Shown one piece after another: positions 36,135 through 43,829 of a stretch of DNA of 64,000 bases. A program made the position numbers and the translations under genes. Numbering within the stretch: the first letter of the stretch is position 1; each line of letters opens with the position of its first letter. The notes beneath the pieces were generated by a model. The model was not told where the DNA came from. It searched no databases and saw only the letters and a list, made by a program, of their open reading frames with translations. Source of the stretch: Pseudomonas canadensis. Its GTDB lineage: Bacteria; Pseudomonadota; Gammaproteobacteria; Pseudomonadales; Pseudomonadaceae. The stretch spans positions 558,001-622,000 of the forward strand of contig NZ_AYTD01000017.1 in the NCBI RefSeq assembly GCF_000503215.1. Reading direction: 5' to 3'.

Positions 36135-37472
36135 ATGAGCCGCCTGCTGATCCGCAACGCCCGCCTGGTGAACGAAGGCCAGGAATTCGACGCCGATGTA
36201 TTGGTCGCCAATGGTCGTATCGAAAAGATCGCCAGCAGCATCCAGGACAGCAACGCGCCCGTCGCCATTGACGCCCAAGGTCACTGGCTGCTGCCCGGCA
36301 TGATCGATGACCAAGTACATTTTCGCGAACCTGGCGCGCCAGACAAAGGCAGTTTCTACAGCGAATCCCGCGCAGCGGTAGCCGGTGGTATCACCAGCTT
36401 CATGGACATGCCCAACACCCACCCGGCCACCCTCGACCTGGACGCCCTGGCCGACAAGAAACGCCGCGCCGCCCTGCACTCGGTGGCCAACTATGGCTTT
36501 CATTTCGGCGTGAGCAACGACAACCTCGACACCGTCGCCGCCCTCGACCCGCGCGAGGTGGCCGGAGTCAAAGTGTTCATGGGCGCTTCAACCGGCAATA
36601 TGCTGGTGGACGACCCTCGGATCCTGGAACGCCTGTTCGCCGAAGTGCCCACCATCCTGCTGGCCCATTGCGAACACACGCCGAGCATCCAGGCCAACGA
36701 GCTGCGCCTGCGCGAGCGTTTCGGCGAGCACATCCCCGCCGTCGCGCACCCGCTGATCCGAGATGCCGAGGCGTGCTATCGCTCGTCATCCTTTGCCGTG
36801 GAATTGGCCAAGCGCCATGGCACCCGTCTGCATGTGCTGCACCTGACCAGCGCCCGCGAACTGGCGCTGTTCGAAGACAAGCCCCTTGCCGAAAAACGCA
36901 TCACCGCCGAGGTCTGCCTGCACCACCTGCTGTTCGATGATCGTGACTATCATCGCCTCGGCCACCAGATCAAATGCAATCCGGCGATCAAGACCCGCGC
37001 CGACCGTGACGCCCTGCGCCTGGCGTTGCTGAGCGACCGCCTGGACGTGATCGGCAGCGACCACGCGCCGCATACCTGGGCGCAAAAACAGTTGGCTTAT
37101 CGCGAGGCGCCGTCGGGATTGCCCCTGGTGCAGCACGCGCTGCCGGCGCTGCTGGAGCTGGTGGCCGATGGGCTGCTGCCGCTGACCACGCTGGTCGCAA
37201 AAACCAGCCACCGCGTCGCCGACCTGTTCGCCATCCCCGATCGCGGCTATCTGCGTGAAGGTTATTGGGCCGACCTGGTGCTGATCAAACCCGAGCCCGA
37301 GGGCAAGCCGGTCAGCAGCCAACCGATCCTGGCCCGCTGCGGCTGGACGCCCTTCGCCGACCGCAGTTTTCGTCACAGTGTCAGCACCACCCTGGTTTCC
37401 GGCCACTTGGCTTTTCATAACGGTCAGGTAATCGACAGCTGCCAAGGATTACCTTTGCATTTCCTGCGTTAG
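36135..37472 (+). CDS. pyrQ: Dihydroorotase paralogue PyrQ
   Basis: A 445-aa amidohydrolase that closes the carbamoyl-aspartate ring in pyrimidine synthesis. Motifs: metal ligands D-D-Q-V-H-F-R-E-P-G, the S-R-A-A-V-A-G-G-I-T-S-F-M-D segment, H-L-T-S-A-R-E-L, and S-D-H-A-P-H near the C-terminus. It is the Zur-linked paralogue known from PA5541, a substitute for the zinc-dependent PyrC. It follows the anhydrase gene by three bases. Confidence 0.93.
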   Translation: MSRLLIRNARLVNEGQEFDADVLVANGRIEKIASSIQDSNAPVAIDAQGHWLLPGMIDDQVHFREPGAPDKGSFYSESRAAVAGGITSFMDMPNTHPATLDLDALADKKRRAALHSVANYGFHFGVSNDNLDTVAALDPREVAGVKVFMGASTGNMLVDDPRILERLFAEVPTILLAHCEHTPSIQANELRLRERFGEHIPAVAHPLIRDAEACYRSSSFAVELAKRHGTRLHVLHLTSARELALFEDKPLAEKRITAEVCLHHLLFDDRDYHRLGHQIKCNPAIKTRADRDALRLALLSDRLDVIGSDHAPHTWAQKQLAYREAPSGLPLVQHALPALLELVADGLLPLTTLVAKTSHRVADLFAIPDRGYLREGYWADLVLIKPEPEGKPVSSQPILARCGWTPFADRSFRHSVSTTLVSGHLAFHNGQVIDSCQGLPLHFLR

Positions 37473-37483
37473 AGACGACGGCG

Positions 37484-38302
37484 ATGATCCGCATCACCTT
37501 GCCAGACGGCACGCAACGCGAGTACGACGAGGCGCTGTCGGTTTACGAAGTTGCTGCCAGCATCGGCGTGGGGCTGGCCAAGACGTCGGTCGCCGGCCGC
37601 GTTGACGGTGTGCTGGTGGGCTGCGAACACCTACTAGAGCAGGACGCCCGGCTCCAGATCATCACCACCCAGGATCCCGAGGGGCTGGAGATTCTGCGAC
37701 GCTCCTGCGCGAGTCTGTTGGCGATGGCCACTCAGCAACTGTTTCCTATCGCTCAACTGACAGCCGGGTCGCCCATCGACGATGGTTTCTTCTACGACTT
37801 GGCCTACGAACGCGCCTTCACACCGGTCGACCTTGAACAGATCGAAGCACGCATGCGCCATTTGGCGAACACCAATCATTCGGTGCGGCGCCTGGGCGAT
37901 TTTGAAGCCCTATGTCACGGTCTTCATGTGCCCAGCACCGGTGTGATCCGAGCCTTCAAGCTGACCAAGGTCACCATCAACGCGTCGCAGCAACGCATTT
38001 ACGGCACCTGTTGGGCCAGCCAGCAGGCGGCGGTGCTCACCCTGAGTGAAAGCCAGGCTGACTTCGGCCAGCAGGTCTGTGAAGCATTGAGACGTGTGGG
38101 TATACGGGCGGTGGTGGACCGACGCAACGAGAAGGTCAGCTACAAGATGCGCGAGCACAGCCTGCATGAAGTGCCGTATCTGGTGATTGTTGGCGAGAGG
38201 GAAGAAGCCGGCGGCTACGTCAGCCTGCGTAGCCGCCTGGGGGAAGACCTCGGTCAGATGAGTGTCGAAGCCCTGTGCGAAAGGCTCAAGCGCGAGGCTT
38301 GA
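37484..38302 (+). CDS. Threonyl-tRNA synthetase-like protein lacking the catalytic core
   Basis: A 272-aa protein with three parts. Residues 1-62 are a TGS domain (ITLPDGTQREYD). Residues 66-181 resemble the N2 editing domain, but a middle section of ~45 residues is absent. Residues 182-272 are the anticodon-binding domain (NEKVSYKMREHSLHEVPYL). The class II catalytic core (motifs 1-3 and the catalytic Zn site) is missing, compared with the 642-aa E. coli enzyme. The editing H-x3-H is R73-x3-S77 here and the nearby Asp is Ala142, while C144 and H148 remain. It cannot aminoacylate by that core. Being last in the Zur operon it may be a regulator, decoy or carrier for tRNA(Thr) or thrS mRNA; this is inference. 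Confidence 0.9.
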   Translation: MIRITLPDGTQREYDEALSVYEVAASIGVGLAKTSVAGRVDGVLVGCEHLLEQDARLQIITTQDPEGLEILRRSCASLLAMATQQLFPIAQLTAGSPIDDGFFYDLAYERAFTPVDLEQIEARMRHLANTNHSVRRLGDFEALCHGLHVPSTGVIRAFKLTKVTINASQQRIYGTCWASQQAAVLTLSESQADFGQQVCEALRRVGIRAVVDRRNEKVSYKMREHSLHEVPYLVIVGEREEAGGYVSLRSRLGEDLGQMSVEALCERLKREA

Positions 38303-38807
38303 CCGTCCCGCAATCGTTGCCCAGCCATTGGGCATGGCTGTCCAGGCTGCCCTTCTGCTGAATGCCGGTGGCATTGAAGGTGCCGTTGACGGTGGTGGTG
38401 AATTCTTTCTGGCTCTGGAAAGTTGCTACGCCAGTGCCTTGGGCTTTCGGGCAACTGAAACGGAATTTCCACTGGTTGCCGGTCTTGTCCGTCACTTCCT
38501 GCTTGCAGCCCGATTGCGGGTCGGTCAGCGGGATCGAATCGGAGGCGACCTGCGCCGGAGTCAGGCACACCTGCACACCTTTACCGGCCATAGTGATGCC
38601 TTGTTTTTCGAGCATGGCGCGTTGTTCCGGGGTCATCTGTTGCTTGAGCTGACCGAGGATCAGCGACAGGTCCGGCAGGTCCTGGTTATCGACTTTCATA
38701 TTGCTGGTGGTCAGTTCCCACAAGCCCGGCGCCAGCATCTGCGCCTGCGCCGCCACCGGCAGCGACACACCAATCATCATGGCCAAAGACAGCAGACGAG
38801 CATTCAT
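38286..38807 (-). CDS. DUF3617 periplasmic protein
   Basis: A 173-aa protein with a signal peptide (residues 1-22, ends A-Q-A). The mature part fits DUF3617: PGLWELTTS at the start, then M-T-P-E-Q-R-A-M-L-E-K, and cysteines in Q-V-C-L-T, S-G-C, F-S-C-P and N-D-C that can form two disulfides. It overlaps the thrS-like gene tail by 17 bases in convergent orientation. The function of the domain is not known. It is divergent from cls. Confidence 0.85.
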   Translation of the reverse strand: MNARLLSLAMMIGVSLPVAAQAQMLAPGLWELTTSNMKVDNQDLPDLSLILGQLKQQMTPEQRAMLEKQGITMAGKGVQVCLTPAQVASDSIPLTDPQSGCKQEVTDKTGNQWKFRFSCPKAQGTGVATFQSQKEFTTTVNGTFNATGIQQKGSLDSHAQWLGNDCGTVKPRA

Positions 38808-38938
38808 CGGGTAACTCCAGGGTAATGTTGGGCGTTAGACGCCGCAAAGGTGCCAGGGTTGCACGGCAAATAAAATAGCGACATTCCTGACCAGACATGG
38901 TCTGTTAGGCACTTGGATTGCCTGGAGTAACGTCGTCC

Positions 38939-40378
38939 ATGGATTTCTTTGGCCCGCACCTGCTCGCCTACTTAATCGCCACGCTGCATTTTCTCGGGAC
39001 CCTCGCCGCGATCCACGCGGTGCTGACCGTCAGGACCGCCCAAGGCTCAATCGCCTGGGCCTTGTCGCTGATGTTCATGCCCTACCTCACGCTGATCCCG
39101 TACCTGATCTTCGGCCGCAGCACGTTCGACGCCTACATCCAGGCCCGTCGCCAGGCCAACCAGGAAATGCACACCGCCATCACCGAGCTGAACTGGCGCC
39201 CATGGGTCGAAGAAGCCTTGGCGGCACGCAACTCCAGCGCCTACGCTTCGCTGCGCGCCATGCCCAAGCTGGGCCGCATGCCGTGCCTGGCCAACAACGA
39301 AGTGCGTTTACTGATCAATGGCGACGCTACCTTCAGTGCGATCTTCGCGGCAATCCGCAGCGCCAAGACGGCGGCGCTGTTCCAGTTCTTCATCATTCAT
39401 GACGACGAACTTGGCAGGCAGTTGCACGCCCTGTTGAAGGAAAAGGCCGCAGAAGGCGTCTCCATCTACGTGCTGTATGACCGCATCGGCAGCCATGCCC
39501 TGCCCCATCGTTATGTGCAATCGCTGCGCGACGCCGGGGTGAACGTCAAAGCCTTCGCCACCCGCAGCGGCTGGCTCAATCGCTTTCAGGTCAACTTCCG
39601 CAACCATCGCAAGATCGTGGTGGTGGACGGTATTACCGGATTTGTCGGCGGGCATAACGTCGGCGATGAATACCTGGGCAAGAAACCACCACTGGCACCA
39701 TGGCGCGATACCCATGTGCAGGTGACCGGCCCGGTTGTGGCGTGCTTGCAGGAATCGTTTGCCGAAGACTGGTTTTGGGCCGCGCGCGAACTACCGCCGC
39801 TGATATTGCCGGACGCCTACCCGGAAGACGGCGTGCTCTGCCAATTGCTCGCCAGCGGTCCGGCCGACCCCTATGAAACCTGCTCACTGTTCTTCGTCGA
39901 AGCCATCCACGCAGCGACGGAGCGGGTATGGATCACCAGCCCCTACTTCATCCCCGACGAAGCGGTGTTCTCGGCCCTGCGCCTGGCCGTGCTGCGCGGT
40001 GTCGACGTGCGTCTGCTGCTGCCTTCACGGCCCGATCACCGCATCGTCTACGCCGCGTCCAGCCTGTACGCAATCGAAGCCGTGCGCGCCGGCGTGCGGG
40101 TGTTCCGCTATATGCCGGGCTTCCTGCATCAGAAGGTGGTGTTGGTAGACGACGAAATCGCCGCTATCGGCAGTGCGAACATGGACAACCGTTCGTTCCG
40201 GTTGAATTTCGAAGTGATGTTGCTGACGGTCGACGAGGCCTTCGCCAAGGAAGTCGAGCACATGCTGCTGGGCGACTTCGCCCTGGCCCATGAAGTCAGC
40301 CAAGAAGAAAGCCGCGAAACCCGTCGCCTTCAGCAACTGGGCATGCGGGTTGCGCGGCTTATTTCACCGATTCTCTAA
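38939..40378 (+). CDS. cls: Cardiolipin synthase
   Basis: A 479-aa phospholipase D-superfamily enzyme that makes cardiolipin from two phosphatidylglycerols. Two N-terminal membrane segments are followed by two HKD motifs: N-H-R-K-I-V-V-V-D-G and L-H-Q-K-V-V-L-V-D-D. ATG at 38939 has GGAG about 12 bases upstream. Length fits ClsA (486 aa in E. coli). A REP-type repeat follows. Confidence 0.94.
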   Translation: MDFFGPHLLAYLIATLHFLGTLAAIHAVLTVRTAQGSIAWALSLMFMPYLTLIPYLIFGRSTFDAYIQARRQANQEMHTAITELNWRPWVEEALAARNSSAYASLRAMPKLGRMPCLANNEVRLLINGDATFSAIFAAIRSAKTAALFQFFIIHDDELGRQLHALLKEKAAEGVSIYVLYDRIGSHALPHRYVQSLRDAGVNVKAFATRSGWLNRFQVNFRNHRKIVVVDGITGFVGGHNVGDEYLGKKPPLAPWRDTHVQVTGPVVACLQESFAEDWFWAARELPPLILPDAYPEDGVLCQLLASGPADPYETCSLFFVEAIHAATERVWITSPYFIPDEAVFSALRLAVLRGVDVRLLLPSRPDHRIVYAASSLYAIEAVRAGVRVFRYMPGFLHQKVVLVDDEIAAIGSANMDNRSFRLNFEVMLLTVDEAFAKEVEHMLLGDFALAHEVSQEESRETRRLQQLGMRVARLISPIL

Positions 40379-40395
40379 CAAACAACCCAATACCC

Positions 40396-40488
40396 ACTGT
40401 AGGAGCTGGCTTGCCAGCGATGGCGGTGTATCAGTACCGAATCAGTCGGCTGACACCACGCAATCGCCGGCAAGCCAGCTCCTACAGT
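40396..40488. repeat. REP-type inverted repeat pair
   Basis: 26-bp arms (40396-40421 and 40463-40488) with one mismatch and the core GGAGCTGGCTTGCC. It separates the convergent cls and cfa genes. Confidence 0.92.
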
Positions 40489-40499
40489 GTTTTCAATAA

Positions 40500-41684
40500 T
40501 CAGCGGTAGATATCTTCCCGTGTCCACGGCAGGTCATGGCTGCCATCGGCATGGGGTTTCACCGCCAGAATCTGGTGCAGGTTGATCCAGCCCCGGGCAA
40601 ACGCATACGCGCAACCCGCCAAGTACAGCCGCCAGATGCGCAACGCTTGCTCCGGCACCATTTTCGCCGCCGCTTCCAGGTTGTCTTCCAGGCGCTCGCT
40701 CCAATGGTCCAGGGTGCGCGCGTAGTGCAGGCGCAGGCTTTCGACGTCGACCACTTCCAGCCCGACTTCGCTGATCTCGGCCGTCATCATCGCCAGGTGT
40801 GGCAGCTCGCCGTTGGGGAACACGTAACGCTCGATGAACTCCCCGGCGCCACGGCCCACAGGGCGACCATCGGTGTGCTTGGCGGTGATGCCGTGGTTCA
40901 TCACCAGGCCGCCTTCGCGCACAGCGCCGAACAGGGTCTTGCAGTACTCCGCCAGGTTAGCGTGGCCGACGTGTTCGAACATGCCCACGCTGACAATTTT
41001 ATCGAAACGGCCGTCTTGCGGCAGGTCACGGTAGTCGAGCAGTTGCAGGTCCACCTGGTCTTCCAGGCCTTCAGCTTTTACGCGTTCCCGGGCCAGCGCC
41101 AACTGCTCCTTGCTCAGGGTGATGCCAAACACCTTGACCCCGAACTCCCGCGCGGCAAACCGCGCCAACCCGCCCCAACCACAACCGACATCCAGCAGAT
41201 ACTCGCCCGGCTGCAGCCGCAGCTTGCGGCACAGGTGGCGGAATTTGTCTTGTTGGGCCTGGTCGATGGATTCGCTGCCGGTTTCGAAATAACCGCAGGA
41301 GTACACCATGTCCTGGTCCAGCCACAGCTGGTAGAAATCGTTGGACAGGTCGTAATGGTAGGAAATGGCCGCTGCGTCGGTGGCCTTGTCGTGGATCGAG
41401 CGCACCGGACGACTCCCCTCGTCATCCTCGATCAGGGCGTGACTCAATTCGTCACATACCCGGATGACCTCGGAAATGGAGCCTTCCAGCTCCAATTTGC
41501 CCTCGACGAAGGCTTCGCCCAGTGAGTTGAGCGTGGGATGGGTCAGTTGGCTGACAACCGTGGGGTCCTTGACCACGATGGTCACACTGGGCTCGGGGCC
41601 CAAGTTGAATTCATGGCCGTCCCAGAGTCGAAGACGCAGCGGTAGCTGAAGATTCTGTAAGGCCGGTGGAAGTTGCGCGAGCAT
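40500..41684 (-). CDS. cfa: Cyclopropane-fatty-acyl-phospholipid synthase
   Basis: A 394-aa S-adenosylmethionine enzyme that adds a methylene to unsaturated acyl chains of membrane lipids. The SAM motif is L-L-D-V-G-C-G-W-G-G, followed by F-G-I-T-L-S-K-E-Q and the S-V-G-M-F-E-H-V-G-H motif. The N-terminal domain (residues 1-110) is the lipid-binding part. It lies downstream of the bufferin cluster, with a hairpin in between. Confidence 0.94.
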   Translation of the reverse strand: MLAQLPPALQNLQLPLRLRLWDGHEFNLGPEPSVTIVVKDPTVVSQLTHPTLNSLGEAFVEGKLELEGSISEVIRVCDELSHALIEDDEGSRPVRSIHDKATDAAAISYHYDLSNDFYQLWLDQDMVYSCGYFETGSESIDQAQQDKFRHLCRKLRLQPGEYLLDVGCGWGGLARFAAREFGVKVFGITLSKEQLALARERVKAEGLEDQVDLQLLDYRDLPQDGRFDKIVSVGMFEHVGHANLAEYCKTLFGAVREGGLVMNHGITAKHTDGRPVGRGAGEFIERYVFPNGELPHLAMMTAEISEVGLEVVDVESLRLHYARTLDHWSERLEDNLEAAAKMVPEQALRIWRLYLAGCAYAFARGWINLHQILAVKPHADGSHDLPWTREDIYR

Positions 41685-41743
41685 GAGTAGTCCCCCCTTG
41701 TTTCAGACGTCTGCTGAGAGGTTAGACCATCCAAAGACAAAGT

Positions 41744-41771
41744 AGGAGGCTATCGATTTGATAGCGCTCCT
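41744..41771 (-). terminator. Hairpin after the bufferin cluster
   Basis: An 11-bp stem with one bulge (AGGAG...TATC / GATA...CTCCT) lies directly after the bufC stop on the minus strand. The following T content is modest, so it may be only a partial terminator before cfa. Confidence 0.5.
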
Positions 41772-42560
41772 CTATGGGGCTCGACGTTCGAGCAACCCGT
41801 CCTGGACCCACTGCTTCAGCCATGTGACGGCCTGCAGTGGCGCACCCTCTGCATGAGTGACTGCCAACTCGGCGCACAGTTCGGCAAAGCTCCAACCGGT
41901 GGTCGCCATTCCTGTCAAGGCAGAGGCTTCGGCGGGCTCCAGGCTACGGTAATGGCAGACATTCTGATGGCGCCACACCAGGCACGTCTGCGCCGGGGCC
42001 AGTGCCTGGCTGTCGGGAAAGTCGGATTCGTCCTTACTGGCGCGCCAGATCGCTACGCTGTTGAACTGGCACAGCAGCGGTTGCACCGTCGGCGCCAGGG
42101 AAACCTGCAACACCGGCCACGCCTCCGGCGGTAACGACGCCATGTCGTTCAGCGTCAGCGGTTCGCCCTGCGGCGCATCAAATGCCAGGGTAAACGCCCA
42201 TTCCAAACGCGCTAGCTCCGCCAATGGCGCACTCTGCTCCGCCACCAGATGCTCAAGGATAAACGCCGGAAAACGCTCGCCCAGCCAGCGCAGGCTGTAA
42301 TGAGCCGAGGGGTAGCGGCGCAGGTAGGCCTCGGTCAACGCGGCAAACTCGTCATCACCCAGCCAATAAAGGACGGCACTGAAGTCATGCCGCAAGACTT
42401 CTTGCAACCGTGAGAGGTAGGCGTTGTGGTAAATCGCCAGGCCCGTGTCCACATCCAGCGTCGGTCCGCCCAGCAACGTGGCGGCGAAGTCACTGCGGGC
42501 ACTCGGTGTGTCGGCTAATAGATGTTGTTCGAAGGCCAACTGCCAATCGGTCAGGCGCAT
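41772..42560 (-). CDS. bufC: DUF2063 partner protein (BufC/HvfC)
   Basis: A 262-aa protein. The DUF2063 domain spans residues 1-~100 (L-A-I-Y-H-N-A-Y-L-S-R-L-Q-E-V-L-R-H-D-F), and a second domain follows. The family works with DUF692 enzymes as substrate-recruiting partner, comparable to MbnC in methanobactin synthesis. The start overlaps the bufB stop by ten bases, so the pair is coupled. Confidence 0.9.
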   Translation of the reverse strand: MRLTDWQLAFEQHLLADTPSARSDFAATLLGGPTLDVDTGLAIYHNAYLSRLQEVLRHDFSAVLYWLGDDEFAALTEAYLRRYPSAHYSLRWLGERFPAFILEHLVAEQSAPLAELARLEWAFTLAFDAPQGEPLTLNDMASLPPEAWPVLQVSLAPTVQPLLCQFNSVAIWRASKDESDFPDSQALAPAQTCLVWRHQNVCHYRSLEPAEASALTGMATTGWSFAELCAELAVTHAEGAPLQAVTWLKQWVQDGLLERRAP

Positions 42561-43396
42561 AACGGCCTCCTGGCCAGGACCGTCGCGCCCAGTTCACGGG
42601 CCTTGCTCAGCTCGGTGAGCAGCTCTTCAAAGGGTGGGAAATGGTCGTCCCGCTCCAGTAGCGTCGACACAGGTCCCAGGTACTCAAGCGTCTGTTGATA
42701 AAGCGCCCACACCGGATCACACACGGGATGGTCATGGGTGTCGACTACGTAGTCGCCGTAGTCCATATGCCCCGCCAAGTGTAGCTGTCGAATGCTTTCC
42801 GATGGCAGGTTGCGAATAAACGTCCAGGCGTCAAAACCATGATTGCGCGAGCTGACATACACATTGTTAACGTCCAGCAACAGCTGGCAGCCCGACAGGT
42901 GGGCCAGGGCATTGAGGAATTCCCATTCGGTGAATTCGTCCGCTTTCGAACGCACGTAACTGGAGACGTTTTCCAGCACCAATGGGCGTTGCAGCACGTC
43001 CTGCACTTGGCGCACACGGGCGGCCACGTGGTAGAGGCTTTCTTCGGTGTAAGGCAGCGGCAGCAGGTCATGCAACTGGTGGGCGCTGCCGCGGCTCCAG
43101 CACAGGTGATCGGAAACCCACGCCGGCTGGATACGCTCGGCGAGCTGTTTGATCTGCTTCAGGTAATCGGTATCAAGGGCATGCGGCCCGCCGATGGACA
43201 GGGAGACACCGTGCATGACCAAGGGGTAACGCTCGGCTATCGCATCCAGGTAATACAAGGCTTTACCGCCCTGGACCAGGTAATTCTCGGAGATCACTTC
43301 GAACCAATCCACCGCAGGGGATTGCGCAAGGATCTGCTCATAGTATTCGTTGCGTAAACCCAGGCCGTAACCCAGAGAGGAGAAAGAGGTAGGCAT
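42551..43396 (-). CDS. bufB: DUF692/MNIO family iron enzyme (BufB/HvfB)
   Basis: A 281-aa TIM-barrel protein of the multinuclear non-heme iron oxidative enzyme family (formerly DUF692), relatives of MbnB. Metal-ligand regions seen: G-V-S-L-S-I-G-G, V-S-D-H-L-C-W, L-E-N-V-S-S-Y, L-L-D-V-N-N-V-Y-V-S and H-L-A-G-H. In the family it converts Cys residues of a precursor peptide into metal-binding heterocycles. The precursor gene bufA lies 63 bases upstream. Confidence 0.92.
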   Translation of the reverse strand: MPTSFSSLGYGLGLRNEYYEQILAQSPAVDWFEVISENYLVQGGKALYYLDAIAERYPLVMHGVSLSIGGPHALDTDYLKQIKQLAERIQPAWVSDHLCWSRGSAHQLHDLLPLPYTEESLYHVAARVRQVQDVLQRPLVLENVSSYVRSKADEFTEWEFLNALAHLSGCQLLLDVNNVYVSSRNHGFDAWTFIRNLPSESIRQLHLAGHMDYGDYVVDTHDHPVCDPVWALYQQTLEYLGPVSTLLERDDHFPPFEELLTELSKARELGATVLARRPLCA

Positions 43397-43459
43397 GTGG
43401 ACTCCTGGAAAGTGTCCGCAGCGGCTTGAAGGTCCGCTGCGGTTGCACTCGGCTAGCGA

Positions 43460-43711
43460 TTACTCGCCGACTTTTCCGCCAGCAGCATCGCAGGCAGCCT
43501 TGGTCATCGCCTTGAAGCCATGCCCCTTGCAGACAGCCTGACCTTTGCAGGCGTTCTCGGCGGTCTTGCAGTCGTTCATGCCTTTGCAGGAGGTCACGCC
43601 GTAGCAATGAACAGTAGCGTCGGCGGCCTGTACCTGGGTGGCGACACCGGCAAACATGGTGGCGGCAGCGATGGCCAGAGCAGCACCGGAAACGGCGTTT
43701 TTGATGTTCAT
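43460..43711 (-). CDS. bufA: Bufferin-type cysteine-rich precursor (BufA)
   Basis: An 83-aa protein. Residues 1-30 are a signal peptide (ends Q-A-A). The mature part has six Cys: C36, C42, C48, C55, C61 and C74, in C-x5-C-K-G type spacing (C-Y-G-V, S-C-K-G, D-C-K-T, A-C-K-G, V-C-K-G, A-C-D). This is the signature of the bufferin class, in which BufB/BufC modify Cys residues so that the secreted product sequesters copper. The length and order (A-B-C) fit the family. A candidate ECF-type promoter lies upstream. Confidence 0.9.
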   Translation of the reverse strand: MNIKNAVSGAALAIAAATMFAGVATQVQAADATVHCYGVTSCKGMNDCKTAENACKGQAVCKGHGFKAMTKAACDAAGGKVGE

Positions 43712-43780
43712 TTTTGTAGTCCTCAGAGATCAGTAAGGGTGTCGGTCTGAACGGATTGTTCAGTCTCGACACACCACTAG

Positions 43781-43813
43781 AGTGAGGTCCCTCATGCGCG
43801 TTACAGCGCTGTA
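43781..43813 (-). promoter_or_regulatory. Candidate ECF-type promoter and palindrome upstream of bufA
   Basis: On the minus strand TGTAAC (43800-43805) is followed 16-17 bases later by ACTCTA. The -35 resembles that of the SigF promoters of the Caulobacter bufferin genes as I recall them. A perfect palindrome TACAGCGCTGTA (43802-43813) overlaps the -35. Both assignments are inferred. Confidence 0.35.
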
Positions 43814-43829
43814 CAAAAATTTCTGAAAA

